Assembly: GCA_903828675.1 (NCBI GenBank)
Contig: CAIKND010000001.1
Coordinates: forward strand, 18,179-82,178
Length of the DNA: 64,000 nt
Source: an uncultured Acidobacteriaceae bacterium
GTDB lineage: Bacteria; Acidobacteriota; Terriglobia; Terriglobales; Acidobacteriaceae
Direction: 5' to 3'
The notes below the pieces were generated by a model. The model was not told where the DNA came from, did not search any database, and worked only from the letters and a program-made list of their open reading frames with translations. Below are positions 55,485-63,951 of the stretch, piece by piece. Each line of letters starts with the position of its first letter. Within the stretch, counting starts at the first letter, position 1. Both the position numbers and the translations under genes were made by a program.

Positions 55485-56558
55485 TTAGGAAATAAACCCC
55501 GCAACTCGATTGCTGTTTCGTCCAATTCGAAACATGAGTCCCGCGCGCTGCGATGCTTCCAGAATGGCATGAGTTGAGTCTGAGTCCCAAGGAAATACAC
55601 GAAGCTCGAATGTATTGGGAGCTACCCTCCGGAAGAGGATAAGCGAATCTCCGTAGTCGAAACCACCCATCGCGCGTGACGGAAGGTTTATTCTTTCCAT
55701 CGCGTTGTCACCATGCCAGGTGAGAGGTCTATCTCTCCAAACCCTTTGGCCTGAAACCAAGATGGGTTCGGCGATATGATCGACGTGATTGAAATCATAA
55801 CCGGTGTATGTTGCCCCAAAAAACCGATGGGAGCCGCGAGGCAATTCAAGCTGTGTTTGAGCACCACCCTGCAGGCCACGGGCCTGAACCCAGAACTGAT
55901 TGTAGGTGCCCGGGTCAAGGCCAGCCTCTGCAAACGGTGTATAGCTGTGCGGCGGTCCGATCTGCGGTGGGGGTACCGGTTCCAATTCTTCGGTCGGATT
56001 CTCGGCGATTGCATGTCTCCTGAGGGTCCGATACGCCGCGAGTATTTGCGATGTGAGCGGAACAGCCGACATAATCGCCGCATCCCAGGCACTCTGCACG
56101 AGATCCCTGCGATGATGCTGCATCTCAAGCCAACCTGCCTCCGTGTTGACAGTGAGGCCACGATTGGTGAGGTTAGCCGAGGCCACAAGACTTCCGGTCG
56201 TTCGATCTGGTCTTCCAAAAATGTAGAATTTGGGATGGAAAGCCGCGCGGGGAATAAGGCTCCCTTGGTCCAACATGGAAGCGCCTGCTACCAAGACCTG
56301 ACTGTTTCCTGCATCCCGCCAAAATCGCAGCGCTCTTGGATCCGTCAGACCAAAATCGAGTGAGGCGACAATGGTCTTCCGTACGTTATCGGGATTGCCG
56401 TTCGGGGCCGCTCGGGAAATACCGTCGAAGAGTATCCGACTTCCAGAAAGAGATACATACGCACTGCAAATACGCACTTCTACAATGCCGGGACGCATGA
56501 GATCAAAAAGTGCGTTCTGAATCTCGCCAGGCCGCAAGCCGTTCTGAACGATAAACAT
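55485..56558 (-). CDS. Phospholipase D-like nuclease-fold protein
   Basis: 357 residues, GGAAGGTCTAA before the ATG. One HKD-type motif: H108-P-K110 (AFHPKFYIFGRPD) and GSLVASANLTNRGL with Asn129, the arrangement of the PLD nucleases such as BfiI/NgoFVII-type restriction enzymes and of DISARM DrmC. N-terminal IVEVRICSAYVSLSGSRILF is the typical first strand. The C-terminal half is unique. It is upstream of and in the same direction as the methyltransferase cassette, so it may be its restriction component, though 350 bp apart. Confidence 0.8.
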   Translation of the reverse strand: MFIVQNGLRPGEIQNALFDLMRPGIVEVRICSAYVSLSGSRILFDGISRAAPNGNPDNVRKTIVASLDFGLTDPRALRFWRDAGNSQVLVAGASMLDQGSLIPRAAFHPKFYIFGRPDRTTGSLVASANLTNRGLTVNTEAGWLEMQHHRRDLVQSAWDAAIMSAVPLTSQILAAYRTLRRHAIAENPTEELEPVPPPQIGPPHSYTPFAEAGLDPGTYNQFWVQARGLQGGAQTQLELPRGSHRFFGATYTGYDFNHVDHIAEPILVSGQRVWRDRPLTWHGDNAMERINLPSRAMGGFDYGDSLILFRRVAPNTFELRVFPWDSDSTHAILEASQRAGLMFRIGRNSNRVAGFIS

Positions 56559-56729
56559 TTAGACCTTCCAATTGTCGTTTGGGGTTCTACAGTCCTCTCC
56601 CCTCCCATAGGTGGATCGAGAGCAGGCGCATAATAGTAGGATACGCTCTACCCTTCGGATCACATTTGTGCATGATGAAGGTGCACTTCATTCCATCGCG
56701 CTGCTCTTAGCATCGAATAGAGGCGAAAC

Positions 56730-57452
56730 ATGTTCACGAAGCAGGTGGCTGACCACCTCAGATACTATGTATATCGGCTGATCGATCCTCGTAACGGCGA
56801 GACCTTCTACATAGGTAAGGGGACGAACAATCGGGTGTTCGCGCACGTGCGAGGTGAGTTAGATTCCGATGCAGATGTCTTAACAGATAAACTCCAGAGA
56901 ATCCGCGATATTCGGGTTGACGGCTTCGACGTGGCCCAAGTCATCCATCGGCACGGAATGGATGAAACAACAGCTTTCGAAGTCGAAGCTGCTCTCATTG
57001 ACGCCTATCCTGAAGCAACGAATACCGTGGGTGGTAGGGCGTCTGACGAGCGTGGGTTGATGCACGCGAACCAGATTGTCGAAAGATACGAAGCTAAAGA
57101 GGCGGTATTTCAGCACAAGGCAGTTTTGATCAATATCAATCGAACCGCAACCGAAAGAGAAAGTGTTTACGAGGCCGTGCGTTACGCCTGGAAAATAGAC
57201 CCGAAAAAGGCGGCGAAAGCCGAGATTGTGTTGGCAGTGATACAGGGCCTCATTGTGGGAGTGTTCGTCGCGGAAAAATGGATGGCTGCAACTCCCGCGA
57301 ATTTTCCAGGCACTTTAGCCGATCGGCCGGGGCGGTCCGGGTTCGTGGGCCATGAAGCACCCGAGGAGATCGTGAAGTTGTATCTCCGGAAACGAGTTCC
57401 GGTTTCAATGAGGAAAAAGGGCGCTGCCAATCCCGTCAAATATGCCTTCTAA
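56730..57452 (+). CDS. GIY-YIG nuclease-domain protein (LEM-3-like)
   Basis: 240 residues, GAGGCGAAAC before the ATG. The GIY-YIG pair is HLRYYVYRLIDPRNG and ETFYIGKGTNNRVFAHV (Tyr13/15, Tyr27-I-G, Arg35, His39), with a conserved Glu in TTAFEVEAALIDAYPEATNT. This subclass is common in defence and mobile regions. The rest has an Asn-linked basic middle and C-terminal RVPVSMRKKGAANPVKYAF. Divergent from the PLD gene with a 171-bp shared promoter region. It may be a nuclease of the same defence locus. Confidence 0.8.
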   Translation: MFTKQVADHLRYYVYRLIDPRNGETFYIGKGTNNRVFAHVRGELDSDADVLTDKLQRIRDIRVDGFDVAQVIHRHGMDETTAFEVEAALIDAYPEATNTVGGRASDERGLMHANQIVERYEAKEAVFQHKAVLININRTATERESVYEAVRYAWKIDPKKAAKAEIVLAVIQGLIVGVFVAEKWMAATPANFPGTLADRPGRSGFVGHEAPEEIVKLYLRKRVPVSMRKKGAANPVKYAF

Positions 57453-57647
57453 GTGGAAGCGCTCGTTGACGATCCAAACGCCACAAAAGCGACGGTACAG
57501 GGAGGTTGGATTCACGACATCCACGAGATCGAGGCGCTTTTAAATGAGGCGTATCGCGGGCACCAACAATACGATTGGGTCCGTCCTCGACGTACCTGGC
57601 TCGACGCTACCCGTCCCGTGCCGTCCGGATTCTCATTGCATCAGTAG
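57453..57647 (+). CDS. Short frame directly after the GIY-YIG stop
   Basis: A 64-codon frame starts with GTG in the codon right after the TAA of the GIY-YIG gene and stays in the same phase: EALVDDPNATKATVQGGWIH, then DIHEIEALLNEAYRGHQQYD. It has no ribosome site of its own beyond coupling. It might be a former C-terminal extension cut off by a stop mutation, or a chance frame. No family recognised. Confidence 0.3.
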   Translation: MEALVDDPNATKATVQGGWIHDIHEIEALLNEAYRGHQQYDWVRPRRTWLDATRPVPSGFSLHQ

Positions 57648-57684
57648 GCTGCGGACAATGTTCGCAAAGAATCGTTTGGCAGAT

Positions 57685-60399
57685 TTACCCCATCCCAATT
57701 CCCTGAGCGATGGACAGCGTTTGCGAGACTTGCAATGCAGATGTCTTGGAAACATCTGCGCTGAGTTTTGGGCTAAGCTTGGTCATATCGTCCGTGAAAA
57801 GCGTGGCCTCGTGACTGGCGCGAGAAATTGAGACATACCCGAATCGCGAATTGAGCAGGTCCGGGTGGACGCCGGTATCGGCGTTGACAAGAACGCGTTC
57901 GGCGGTAAGACCCTGGGAACTGTGGCTGGTGACGGCGTAACCGTGGTCGAAATGGCGATGCTCTTTGGCGTTGAAATCGACCTGGCGGTTATTGTCGAGA
58001 CGGGCTGATATGCGGCCATCGGGCGCAATGGACTCGATTGCGGCAAGGTCGCGATTGGCAACGCCGAGCGATCTGTCGGGTGCGGTGAACTGAATGCGAT
58101 CGCCGACTGAGAACTCGCGGGCGTTCTCCCGATAAACGCTGACGCCGGTTAGGCGGCGCGGATCGTAGGTGCCCAGCTCACCCGAAGATTTTTCGACTGT
58201 GAGGAGATTCGTCGACGGGTTGATGGCTGCAACAGTCCCGTAGGCTCCCGCCTCGATTCCGGCGGCTTTGCTACCTCGCGCATAGCGAACAATGTCCCCA
58301 ATTTCGTAGTGATCGGCCCAGGCGCGCTCGGCGCCGGTCATTTCCTGGCGTTGAACGAGTACACGTAATGAGTGGTCTTCGGAAGCCAGTTTTCCAGTGG
58401 CCTTCAGTTCTTGCCGGACGGCTGCATTCAACTCTCGCCGGGAGGCGTTGTCGGGCGAAACAATCAAGGTGTTTGAGGGGGACTCGGCGTAGGTTTTGGC
58501 GATTGTCTGAATGCGCTCCTGGGGGTTGGGAATCTCCCGCACTCGGTCCTGTTGTTGGAGCATCTCAAGGGCTGCGGCCATCTGTCCCTTGGCAAGAAGT
58601 TCGACGGCAGATTTGAGCGACGGGTCTTTTTGGCGGACAATTTCATCCAACTTGGCAGTCCGCATTCCGGCCTCCTGCAATTGCTCGAACGGCCGCCCGG
58701 CTTCGACGCCCTGGTGCTGGCGCGTGTCGCCGATCAGGAGCACACGGTCGTTGGGACCGAGCCGACCAAGGAAGTCGCGAACCTGGTTGGTGCTGGCGAG
58801 ACTCGACTCATCGAGGAAGTAGAAATGCTTCAGCGTCGGGTCGGCGGCGTGGGCATCGCGGGCGAGAAAACCCTGCAAGGTTCCGGATTCGATCCCGGCT
58901 TCATTGAGCTGCCGGGCGGCGCGGGAGGTGGGTGCAAAGCCCTGGACTTCGTAGTCCTGGGCCTCCATGGCGCTCCGTAGCGTGGCCAGCGTTGTCGTCT
59001 TGCCCGCACCCGCGTAGCCCTGGATCCCATGGATACGGTCGTGTGCGCTGAGAACATCTTCGACCACGGTCTTCTGCGCCCGGTTTAATTGAGGATGCTG
59101 CTCTGCAAACTGGATTGCAGCGGAGCGGTTCATGGCGGGCTCCACGCTGTTGCGCCCGTCGCGCATTCGATGAAGAATCTCGTGTTCCGCCTGAATGGTT
59201 TTCGCCGTAGTGAACTGGCGGCCTGGCATCCCAAGACGCCGATCTACGGTCAGGAACTCTCCCGCGGCGAGACGGGCGTCCAGATTGCCGCGAACTTGCG
59301 AAAAGGTGACCTCGCCCATGCCGCGACGTAGTCCGTCCCGGATCAGAGCCCGCTCATCGACAACAGCTTCCCGCTCGAAGTTTTTGTCGCGCGAGTACGT
59401 CAGAGATTCGCGCGCCCGGTCTACGGAATTGACTAGCGTTTGTTGGTGTTCAAGCCGTTCGCGGGCGGCGCGGACCACTGCTTCGGCCTGGTGCCCGAAG
59501 TCAGCGGCGAGCTTGCGGTGTGCCGCCATGACATCGGCTGTCGAGTGAATCTCTTTGCGGTCGCGCGTAGAGTGCGCGGCGATCTCCGCCGCCTCTTTCC
59601 CAGCGCGGCCAGTGCGCTCAAGATATGCACGTATTTGCTGGCTCCGCGGGCTCGATGCGTCGAGATATTCCTGCGTGTAACCCTTGATTTCCGGCGCTCC
59701 ACTTCGGCCAACCGTGATCTCGTAACCAAGTTGGCGAAGCCGGTAAGTCAACTCGGATTGATAGACGGCGGTGGCGAACTGCTGCGAAGCAAAAAGACTC
59801 TGCGGCTGGATGGCTCGGGGCTGCCCATTCGTGCGTTCGGTGACATTAAAGATGACGGCATGTGTATGGAGCTGCGGCGCGACGTAGCCATCGACGGGGC
59901 GGGCAGTGTCGTGCTCGAACTTGGCGGCGATAAACTTGGCTGTGGTCTCAGCCGGATGGTTTCCACCGATGCGTGCTTGCGTATAAAGCTCAAGCTGTTC
60001 GAGGGCCAGGTTCACGCTCTCGCGGTGAGCGTCACGAACACGAACATCCCCGCCGACAAGTGCCGTGAGCGATACGGATTTCGGCGCGGAAAAGGTAGCA
60101 TCCCACCCGGCGCGATGCTCCATTGTCTTCACAATCTTTCCGTCCGGACCCTGGTACTCATAGGACGCGCGCTGACGAACCAGCTGCTCGCCGGTCGCCG
60201 GATGCTGGCCCTGGCTCAGCTTGGCAAAGTCCTCGGCAGAGACTGCCCCAGCAAGACCGAATTGCGAAGCAAGACGGCCTTGCCATTCGCCGTCAATCGC
60301 ACCTTGCTGCGACCAGTAATTCTGTTCTTTAGCGGTGAATTCCTTCTGGTGGTAGCTCTGGGCCTGACCGGCAGAAAGCGGCTTTGAGATGGTCAGCAT
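57685..60399 (-). CDS. MobF-family conjugative relaxase (TrwC/TraI-like)
   Basis: 904 residues, GAGGATCTAAGCC before the ATG, 3 bp after the coupling-protein stop. N-terminal relaxase: catalytic Tyr16 and Tyr28 (AQSYHQKEFTAKEQNYW), SAPKSVSLTALVGGD and the metal triad in PQLHTHAVIFNVT. C-terminal SF1 helicase: Walker A IQGYAGAGKTTTL, motif II FYFLDESSLAS, motif III VLLIGDTRQHQGVEAG and YAVTSHSSQGLTAERVL. This enzyme nicks oriT and unwinds the strand for transfer. With the coupling protein and RHH genes it makes a MobF module; no T4SS genes are seen inside the window. Confidence 0.95.
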   Translation of the reverse strand: MLTISKPLSAGQAQSYHQKEFTAKEQNYWSQQGAIDGEWQGRLASQFGLAGAVSAEDFAKLSQGQHPATGEQLVRQRASYEYQGPDGKIVKTMEHRAGWDATFSAPKSVSLTALVGGDVRVRDAHRESVNLALEQLELYTQARIGGNHPAETTAKFIAAKFEHDTARPVDGYVAPQLHTHAVIFNVTERTNGQPRAIQPQSLFASQQFATAVYQSELTYRLRQLGYEITVGRSGAPEIKGYTQEYLDASSPRSQQIRAYLERTGRAGKEAAEIAAHSTRDRKEIHSTADVMAAHRKLAADFGHQAEAVVRAARERLEHQQTLVNSVDRARESLTYSRDKNFEREAVVDERALIRDGLRRGMGEVTFSQVRGNLDARLAAGEFLTVDRRLGMPGRQFTTAKTIQAEHEILHRMRDGRNSVEPAMNRSAAIQFAEQHPQLNRAQKTVVEDVLSAHDRIHGIQGYAGAGKTTTLATLRSAMEAQDYEVQGFAPTSRAARQLNEAGIESGTLQGFLARDAHAADPTLKHFYFLDESSLASTNQVRDFLGRLGPNDRVLLIGDTRQHQGVEAGRPFEQLQEAGMRTAKLDEIVRQKDPSLKSAVELLAKGQMAAALEMLQQQDRVREIPNPQERIQTIAKTYAESPSNTLIVSPDNASRRELNAAVRQELKATGKLASEDHSLRVLVQRQEMTGAERAWADHYEIGDIVRYARGSKAAGIEAGAYGTVAAINPSTNLLTVEKSSGELGTYDPRRLTGVSVYRENAREFSVGDRIQFTAPDRSLGVANRDLAAIESIAPDGRISARLDNNRQVDFNAKEHRHFDHGYAVTSHSSQGLTAERVLVNADTGVHPDLLNSRFGYVSISRASHEATLFTDDMTKLSPKLSADVSKTSALQVSQTLSIAQGIGMG

Positions 60400-60402
60400 G
60401 GC

Positions 60403-62388
60403 TTAGATCCTCGGTCCAAAGGGCAACGTAGTCTGCACTTCAAGTGGACTCTCTTGCGTGGACTTCGTGGCTGAAACGGGTGGCGACTTTTCCTGGGCCG
60501 CTGGCTTTGGATCGTGCGGCACAGTGGCAACCAGCTTCGGTGGTTCCGGCTGCGCTTTGCTTGGCTCTCGTACGATGAAATCGTCCTTCAGCCGTTCAAT
60601 GAATTTGGGCTTGGTAGCCGGTATCTCTTGTACGGGAAACGAGAACCTTGCAACGTAATTCCCATGCTTGATGTACGCGTGCAAGTTCTCCAGACCGCTG
60701 ATCTCCGAATCAAGAACCAGAGGTTCCGTTTGCCGGTCGAGGGCGAAGTTCCTGCCCCGTCGTGTCCCGTCAAAGTGGGTCTCTTTCATGCGCTCAATTT
60801 CAATCTTGCCGATGGCGCGACTGACCCATTCGGCGGCATTCGGTTCGGTTGTCTTGAGGAAGATTTTGGTTGCGGGCTGGGAGAGCATGACTTCGGCCAG
60901 GTGGCCGTAGATGACTTCCAACTGCGCCTTCCCTTGGAAGCCGAGAACAATCGGATTGCGCGACTTTCGGTTCTCGGTAATTGCCGTATGGAGTTGTGGC
61001 AATTTCTGCAAGCTGGCCAACTCGTCCAGTACAAACCAGACCGGGTGCTGCTCTGGCGTGGGCGCGGTGAGCAGGCGGAGAACGAGCATGTCAATCCACA
61101 AGCTGTGCAGCGGGCGGAGTGCCTCGCGCTCGGCCGGTTGTGAGGTAATGAAGATCCATCCCTTGCGCTCCTTCGACCATTCCCTTGCCGTCCATGCGGA
61201 CGTGGCATCTTCCTTCCTTGGAAGGAGACGGAAGCTGTCGGCAACGAGGCTCAGCGAGCCAAGTACGCCCGAACGTTGCTGCGGAGCTGATCGGTCGATC
61301 AGCGACGCAAGCTCGGTATCCTGGACGCGGCGGTCGATCTCTTCCGGGTGCGACATCCAATGCACCAATTGCTGCGGTGAAGGGAGGTCAAGCAGCAGAT
61401 GAGCGAAGATCTTCTGCGGGCTTTCGATGAAGAATTCACCCTTCCGGTCGTTCGTCGGCTGGAAGAGAGAGGCGGCCACGGTACGGGCCTCTGCGCGACG
61501 GACGAGTTCCTCGGACGGTCCCCAATATGGGCAGCGGCGGTCGAGCGGATTCAGAACAATGTCACCGCGGCTTTCGTCGTAAAACCGCTCGATAAACTCG
61601 CAGGCAGGGTCATAAATAATAGCCGAGTGACGGCGCGCTTGGATCTGTCTCAGCATCTGCATAACGATGGTTGTCTTGCCACTTCCCGTATCGCCGATGA
61701 TCTCGAAATGCTGGTCCTCAGCCCGCAGCGGAACTCGGAGCATCTCCCGGCATTGATCGACCTGGATGCCGATTCCAGACCCTGCGACGGCCTTGTTGAA
61801 CTCCTTCGGGGATACGAGAACCGGCCCCTTGAGACGCCGCCCGTATTTCATTTCCTTGCGGCGGCGAATGTCCTTCGGAATTGACTTAAGGACCATCAGA
61901 ACGAGTCCGAGCGCGCCAAAAACCAGTTGCCATTTGAAGAGTTCCGCGAAGCTCGCGCCGTCGTAGACATGCTGTTTCAGGTAGCTGGCCAGCACCTTGT
62001 CCTGGTACATCATCGGAGCACTTCGATAGAGAAAGGCCATGCCGCGCTTGCGGGCGTCCTCGGACAGCGAGGCATGGATCGGTTTGCCATTCGGCTGAGC
62101 TGTTTCGCCTTGCGCGACATCCTGGTCGCCGGCATACCAGGAATGGCCCTTGCCGTCGGAAACAAGAAGCATTTGGTATTTTCCCGAGGCGCGTAGGCTG
62201 GGAATCAGCGACGCCCGGATGTATGCCGGAAGGTAGAACTGCTCCATCGGATCGAGTGCGAATGTGAACCGGATTGCGATCAGCATTCCCGTGAAAATGA
62301 GAGCCATAAAGAAGGCGCCCAACGTGTAGATCGGTTGGTGCGGCGGCCAGATGATCGTCTCTTTCCTTCCCCAAGTTGCTTCAGCCAT
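60403..62388 (-). CDS. TraD/TrwB-like type IV coupling ATPase
   Basis: 661 residues from the ATG at 62388 with AAGGAGGAGCGCC in front. Two N-terminal membrane helices (LGAFFMALIFTGMLIAIRF and WQLVFGALGLVLMVLKSI) flank a periplasmic loop. The cytoplasmic ATPase has Walker A GDTGSGKTTIVMQML and Walker B VWFVLDELASLQKLP, plus TKIFLKTTEPNAAEWVSRAI, a TraD/VirD4 signature. The C-terminus is Pro/Lys-rich. It links the relaxase-DNA complex to a type IV secretion channel. It overlaps the RHH accessory gene upstream by 8 nt. Confidence 0.95.
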   Translation of the reverse strand: MAEATWGRKETIIWPPHQPIYTLGAFFMALIFTGMLIAIRFTFALDPMEQFYLPAYIRASLIPSLRASGKYQMLLVSDGKGHSWYAGDQDVAQGETAQPNGKPIHASLSEDARKRGMAFLYRSAPMMYQDKVLASYLKQHVYDGASFAELFKWQLVFGALGLVLMVLKSIPKDIRRRKEMKYGRRLKGPVLVSPKEFNKAVAGSGIGIQVDQCREMLRVPLRAEDQHFEIIGDTGSGKTTIVMQMLRQIQARRHSAIIYDPACEFIERFYDESRGDIVLNPLDRRCPYWGPSEELVRRAEARTVAASLFQPTNDRKGEFFIESPQKIFAHLLLDLPSPQQLVHWMSHPEEIDRRVQDTELASLIDRSAPQQRSGVLGSLSLVADSFRLLPRKEDATSAWTAREWSKERKGWIFITSQPAEREALRPLHSLWIDMLVLRLLTAPTPEQHPVWFVLDELASLQKLPQLHTAITENRKSRNPIVLGFQGKAQLEVIYGHLAEVMLSQPATKIFLKTTEPNAAEWVSRAIGKIEIERMKETHFDGTRRGRNFALDRQTEPLVLDSEISGLENLHAYIKHGNYVARFSFPVQEIPATKPKFIERLKDDFIVREPSKAQPEPPKLVATVPHDPKPAAQEKSPPVSATKSTQESPLEVQTTLPFGPRI

Positions 62389-62773
62389 GGCGCTCCTCCT
62401 TGGCCTCTGCGACGTATCGCGCGATGACATCTTTGGCGGCGCGGCGCTTGGTCGCCTTCACGTTTCGCAGGAGCGCGTCATATTGTTCCGAGGTCATTCG
62501 TTGACCGCAAACCACCGGCGATAGCGCCTCGGTCAGGAAGAGTTGCAGACCGACAATCTCGGTCATCAAGTGATTGAACTCATCGATGGACGCTCCCGTA
62601 TTTGCGACCAGACGGTCTCTTGCCCAGTCCCCAATCGTCCGCCCTGATTTCCACGCAAGCCGCTCGAACTCGGCGTATTCGTCTTCTGTGAGCCGGACTC
62701 CAATCTGCTTGCTCCGGGCCTGAGGGCGCTGTGCCATCTCTGATTCATTGTTTGGAAGAGTCTTTGTGGCCAC
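62381..62773 (-). CDS. RHH-type mobilisation accessory protein (MobC/TraY-like)
   Basis: 130 residues from a GTG at 62773 with GGAGGAAAATC in front. The motif QIGVRLTEDEYAEFERLAWK, then SGRTIGDWARDRLVA, is a ribbon-helix-helix of the MobC class. It lies directly upstream of the coupling protein and relaxase and downstream of the four-palindrome array, a likely binding target. It would help the relaxase recognise oriT or repress the mob operon. Confidence 0.82.
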   Translation of the reverse strand: MATKTLPNNESEMAQRPQARSKQIGVRLTEDEYAEFERLAWKSGRTIGDWARDRLVANTGASIDEFNHLMTEIVGLQLFLTEALSPVVCGQRMTSEQYDALLRNVKATKRRAAKDVIARYVAEAKEERHG

Positions 62774-62793
62774 GATTTTCCTCCAAATGTGCC

Positions 62794-62896
62794 GGTAGCA
62801 AACGATACCAGCAGATACCAAACGCTACCGGAGCCTAGTTAACTTCCTTGTTATAAAAGCGATACCGTTCGCTACCATTCGGTAGCAAACGCTACC
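62794..62896. repeat. Four-copy 16-bp palindrome array upstream of mob operon
   Basis: Units: GGTAGCAAACGATACC (62794-62809), GATACCAAACGCTACC (62814-62829), GATACCGTTCGCTACC (62861-62876) and GGTAGCAAACGCTACC (62881-62896). They form two pairs, each with 20-bp spacing, 47 bp between pairs. Each unit is a 6-4-6 inverted repeat. A plausible promoter element (TATAA near 62852) sits between the pairs. The array starts 21 bp before the GTG of the RHH gene. Either an autoregulatory operator or part of oriT. Confidence 0.75.
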
Positions 62897-62964
62897 CTTT
62901 CAGGGGTGGAGTGTCGAGATAAACCCGGTGCGCAGCACCGAACGGGCTAGCGACACCCCGAATA

Positions 62965-63297
62965 TCAGCTGCGTGCGCATGGCTCACTCGCCGCCTCCAA
63001 CGCCTGCGCATTCATGGCTAGCCGTTGCAGGGCCTCCGATACAGCAGTCTTCGACGCACCGACTTGTGGCGCGCGCCGGATACGAAGGCTCTGGGCTGCG
63101 CGGGTGGAGCCGTGGCTTCGCAGGTACTCCTGAAAGTCGCGGTCCCTGGCGAAGACGTAGGCAAGCGCCTTGTCCACGACCTCGTCTGCGGAAGTACGGA
63201 GGAAGGCCGCATACTGATCGATCTGCGCGGCGGTTGATTCGTCCAGCCGGACGGATGCGGTAATCTGGCGGGCTTGGTTGATCTCAAGTAACGGCAT
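62965..63297 (-). CDS. Small DNA-binding-like protein, tandem copy A
   Basis: 110 residues from the ATG at 63297 with AAAGGAGATCAC in front. MPLLEINQARQITASVRLDE, then STAAQIDQYAAFLRTSADEV-VDKALAYVFARD, is a ribbon-helix-helix-like N-terminal part followed by DRDFQEYLRSH. It is nearly the same as copy B just upstream, up to about residue 60, with different tails. Role probably in regulation of the element or as antitoxin-like protein. Confidence 0.75.
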   Translation of the reverse strand: MPLLEINQARQITASVRLDESTAAQIDQYAAFLRTSADEVVDKALAYVFARDRDFQEYLRSHGSTRAAQSLRIRRAPQVGASKTAVSEALQRLAMNAQALEAASEPCARS

Positions 63298-63401
63298 CTG
63301 TGATCTCCTTTCGGTGATGGATTTGCAACTTGTAAAGATAGAATTGGTGCACAGCTCAAGCTGTCCACAGGCACCTTGAATACCAGTGGCAAACGCGCGA
63401 T

Positions 63402-63704
63402 TCATTTACTCCCTTCCGCTGGCTTGTTACGCTTCGCTTGCCGGCGGATGGGGCTCTGAGAGGACGCAGAACGAGGCATGTGCCGAATGCGAAGACTCTT
63501 CGGAGCCTGAGCGGCCTCTTCAGTCCGAAGAAAGTCCTGGAAGTCACGGTCTTTAGCGAACACATAGACGAGGGCCTTGTCCACTACTTCGTCGGCGGGC
63601 GCCTTCAAGAAGGCAGCATACTGATCGATCTGTATTGCGGTTGATTCCTCTAGCCGGACAAACGCAGTAATCCGGCGTGTCTGATTGATCTCAAGCAACG
63701 GCAT
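63402..63704 (-). CDS. Small DNA-binding-like protein, tandem copy B
   Basis: 100 residues, AGAGGAGATGC before the ATG at 63704. MPLLEINQTRRITAFVRLEE, then STAIQIDQYAAFLKAPADEV-VDKALVYVFAKDRDFQDFLR, matches copy A; the leader around the ribosome site is also alike (GGTGAA/GATTTG), so the duplication included the upstream region. The tail RHMPRSASSQSPIRRQAKRN is basic. It overlaps the next gene's end by 14 nt. Confidence 0.75.
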   Translation of the reverse strand: MPLLEINQTRRITAFVRLEESTAIQIDQYAAFLKAPADEVVDKALVYVFAKDRDFQDFLRTEEAAQAPKSLRIRHMPRSASSQSPIRRQAKRNKPAEGSK

Positions 63705-63951
63705 TTTGCATCTCCTCTTGGTGAACGATTTGCTGGCACAATGAATTGCAATATTCCCTCTGCGCGGCCAAGACAACCTCGATCGAATAGACGCGGCAAT
63801 CGTTTGGGGAAAGATCGAGTCTGCGGCGTACTTCAACCATGGTGATTGCGTCGGCAAACGGGACTCCTTCGCTCAGCCAAAGTTGCGCTGACGCGACATC
63901 GACAGCGCGGCGGGCGACCGTTGCCTCGTTGTCAGTGGAAGGTGTCGGCAA
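63691..63951 (-). CDS. Small hypothetical protein, 5' end uncertain
   Basis: 86 residues when read from a TTG at 63951; the frame stays open toward the right edge, so the true start may lie further upstream or outside. DVASAQLWLSEGVPFADAIT with MVEVRRRLDLSPNDCRVYSI suggests a small helical protein. No family recognised. It precedes the two duplicated genes in the same direction. Confidence 0.5.
   Translation of the reverse strand: MPTPSTDNEATVARRAVDVASAQLWLSEGVPFADAITMVEVRRRLDLSPNDCRVYSIEVVLAAQREYCNSLCQQIVHQEEMQNAVA

Noticed and set aside
47785..56558. BREX or DISARM system
   Set aside because: No PglZ, BrxC, DISARM helicase or DrmB-like gene is present; only methyltransferases and nuclease folds were found.
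59440..60387. 315-codon plus-strand frame
   Set aside because: Antisense shadow of the relaxase gene, whose motifs are unambiguous.
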